7,333 nt of DNA from Comamonas sp. lk. GTDB taxonomy: Bacteria > Pseudomonadota > Gammaproteobacteria > Burkholderiales > Burkholderiaceae_C. How positions within the stretch are numbered: position 1 is the first letter of the stretch; each line of letters begins with the position of its first letter. Of this stretch, positions 6,239-7,333 are shown piece after piece. Below the pieces are notes generated by a model. That model searched no databases, was not told the origin of the DNA, and saw nothing but the letters and a program-made list of their open reading frames with translations. The DNA is taken from NCBI GenBank assembly GCA_945875225.1, contig CAMCJY010000091.1, positions 1-7,333 of the forward strand. The letters are read 5' to 3'. A program made the position numbers and the translations under genes.

Positions 6239-6781
6239 ATGCACGGCTCTCCGATCAAGCATTGCAGGCAATGCGGCAGCGCGGTGGAACAGCGCATCCC
6301 CGACGACGGCGACACCAAGCTGCGCGCCGTTTGCCCGGCCTGCCACACCATTCACTACATCAACCCGCTCAATGTGGTGGGTACCATCCCACTGTGGGGC
6401 GATAAAGTGCTGCTGTGCAAACGCAATATTGAACCGCGTAAAGGCAAGTGGACGCTGCCTGCGGGCTTCATGGAACTGGGCGAGACCACGGCCGAAGGGG
6501 CGGCGCGCGAAACCGTGGAAGAGGCCGGGGCGCAGTTTGAAATGCATGCGCTGTTTTCACTGATCAACGTAGCGCGCGTGGGCCAGGTGCATTTGTTTTA
6601 TCGCGCCACCTTGCTCAGCCCCGAATTTGCGCCGGGTACTGAAACCCAGGAAGCGGTGTTGTTTGACGAAGCCGATATTCCCTGGGACGAAATAGCTTTT
6701 CGCACGGTTAAAGAAACGCTGGAACATTTTTTTGCAGACCGGCGCGCAGGGCACTTCGGCTTTCACACGCTGGACATTTAA
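6239..6781 (+). CDS. Nudix hydrolase with N-terminal zinc ribbon
   Basis: A 180-residue protein. Residues about 8-40 form a zinc ribbon with paired cysteines Cys9/Cys12 and Cys32/Cys35. The Nudix fold covers about 44-170. The Nudix box G-x5-E-x7-RE-x2-EE-x-G runs from Gly76 to Gly97, with Glu82, Arg90, Glu91, Glu94 and Glu95 intact, so it should bind Mg and hydrolyse a nucleoside diphosphate linked to another group. NADH, ADP-ribose or other substrates are possible. The SQPWW motif of NudC NAD pyrophosphatases is not seen, so I do not call it nudC. ATG 6239 follows AAGG (6228-6231) that overlaps the upstream TAA, with 9 bases between genes, suggesting translational coupling to the FAH gene. 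The TAA stop overlaps an ATG (TAATG, 6779-6783). Cytoplasmic. Confidence 0.88.
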   Translation: MHGSPIKHCRQCGSAVEQRIPDDGDTKLRAVCPACHTIHYINPLNVVGTIPLWGDKVLLCKRNIEPRKGKWTLPAGFMELGETTAEGAARETVEEAGAQFEMHALFSLINVARVGQVHLFYRATLLSPEFAPGTETQEAVLFDEADIPWDEIAFRTVKETLEHFFADRRAGHFGFHTLDI

Positions 6782-6845
6782 TGCAGGCCCATCTGCAGGC
6801 CCCAGCCTGGCTAGCACTGATTTTTTGCTGAAGACTGAAGCCAGC

Positions 6846-7333
6846 ATGCTGCCCTGTTTTGTCGTCATCGACCTGGAAACCACAGGCGGCAATGCGCAGC
6901 AAGACCGCATTACCGAAATCGCCGCCGTACGTGTTGAATACGGCGTGGAGGTGGCGCGCTGGAGCACCCTGGTCAACCCCGGTGTGCGCATACCGCCTTT
7001 CATCCAAAGCCTGACCGGTATCAGTGAGGCCATGGTGCAAGACGCGCCCTATTTTGAGGACGTGGCCAGTCGCTTGCTCGAACTCTTGGACGGCGCGGTA
7101 TTCGTGGCGCATAACGTGCGCTTTGACCATGGCTTTGTGCTGCATGCGCTAGAGCGCATGGACAAGCCCTTCAAGGTCAAAACTCTGTGTACCGTGCGCT
7201 TGTCGCGCAAGCTTTTCCCGGCGCATAAAGGCCATGGCCTGGATGCGATATCGCAGCGCCACGGCTTGCACACCCTGGCGCGCCACCGCGCCATGGGCGA
7301 TGTGGAGTTGGTACTGGGTTTTTTACAGGTAGC
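6846..7333 (+). CDS. DnaQ-like 3'-5' exonuclease (DEDDh), partial: 3' end beyond window
   Basis: The first 162 codons of a gene that runs off the window with no stop. It is an RNase T/DnaQ-type exonuclease domain. Exo I is DLETTGG with Asp9 and Glu11, Exo II is HNVRFDHGF with Asp94, and Exo III is HRAMGD with His147 and Asp152, giving a complete DEDDh metal-binding set. LTGIS (56-60) is also typical. It removes nucleotides from DNA 3' ends, either in proofreading or in repair. In Burkholderiales such domains also occur fused to a C-terminal GIY-YIG (UvrC/Cho-like) nuclease domain, so the full protein may be longer than a bare epsilon subunit; the window cannot decide. ATG 6846 places Exo I at residue 9, as usual, but the ribosome site is weak (GAAG, 6837-6840). 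It lies 64 bases after the Nudix gene, same strand, possibly in the same transcript. Confidence 0.87.
   Translation, partial: MLPCFVVIDLETTGGNAQQDRITEIAAVRVEYGVEVARWSTLVNPGVRIPPFIQSLTGISEAMVQDAPYFEDVASRLLELLDGAVFVAHNVRFDHGFVLHALERMDKPFKVKTLCTVRLSRKLFPAHKGHGLDAISQRHGLHTLARHRAMGDVELVLGFLQV

Noticed and set aside
5999..6547. Minus-strand open frame (182 codons) across the FAH/Nudix junction
   Set aside because: It spans the boundary of two well-supported genes and has no motif.
6796..6826. Possible terminator after the Nudix gene (CAGGC/GCCTG stem, then a T run)
   Set aside because: The stem is only 5 bp and the T run starts 11 bases after it, so it does not fit an intrinsic terminator.

Overview
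The window looks like ordinary chromosome from a betaproteobacterium of the order Burkholderiales, most likely the Comamonadaceae. This rests on recognised protein family resemblance: PhaC, PhaA and PhaB are very close to the Cupriavidus necator proteins in motif and residue numbering, and the PgeF, FAH and Nudix proteins have a Burkholderiales style. No search was run. There are no tRNA or rRNA genes, insertion sequences, CRISPR arrays or phage genes. Coding density is high, and the longest stretch without a gene is about 120 bases (3851-3970).

Left part (25-3850, minus strand): a complete class I polyhydroxyalkanoate (PHA) operon in the order phaC, phaA, phaB. PhaA condenses two acetyl-CoA to acetoacetyl-CoA. 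PhaB reduces this to (R)-3-hydroxybutyryl-CoA. PhaC polymerises that product into poly-3-hydroxybutyrate on granules. phaC starts with GTG. The operon ends in a strong hairpin terminator (25-55) just past phaB. All catalytic residues of the three enzymes are present.

Middle (3851-5200): the 120-base region upstream of phaC also faces a divergent gene for a small two-helix membrane protein of unknown function (3971-4291). This region carries a perfect palindrome, CTGC-N3-GCAG, matching the published target of the PHA repressor PhaR from Paracoccus, so it is a candidate operator. The small gene converges on pgeF (minus strand, Cu/Zn-binding peptidoglycan editing factor, YfiH/LACC1 family). Their 3' ends overlap by 69 bases, with codons in exact register on the two strands.

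Right part (5201-7333, plus strand): a tight run of genes. It starts with an ABM-fold small monooxygenase-like protein, then a fumarylpyruvate hydrolase-like FAH enzyme (15-base gap), a zinc-ribbon Nudix hydrolase (9-base gap), and after 64 bases a DnaQ-type DEDDh exonuclease cut off by the window end. The first three look co-transcribed, but no other gene of an aromatic degradation pathway is present to fix the substrate.

I do not see a clearly novel multi-gene system. The points most worth following are the PhaR-like operator, the uncharacterised membrane protein sharing the phaC upstream region, and its codon-register antisense overlap with pgeF.
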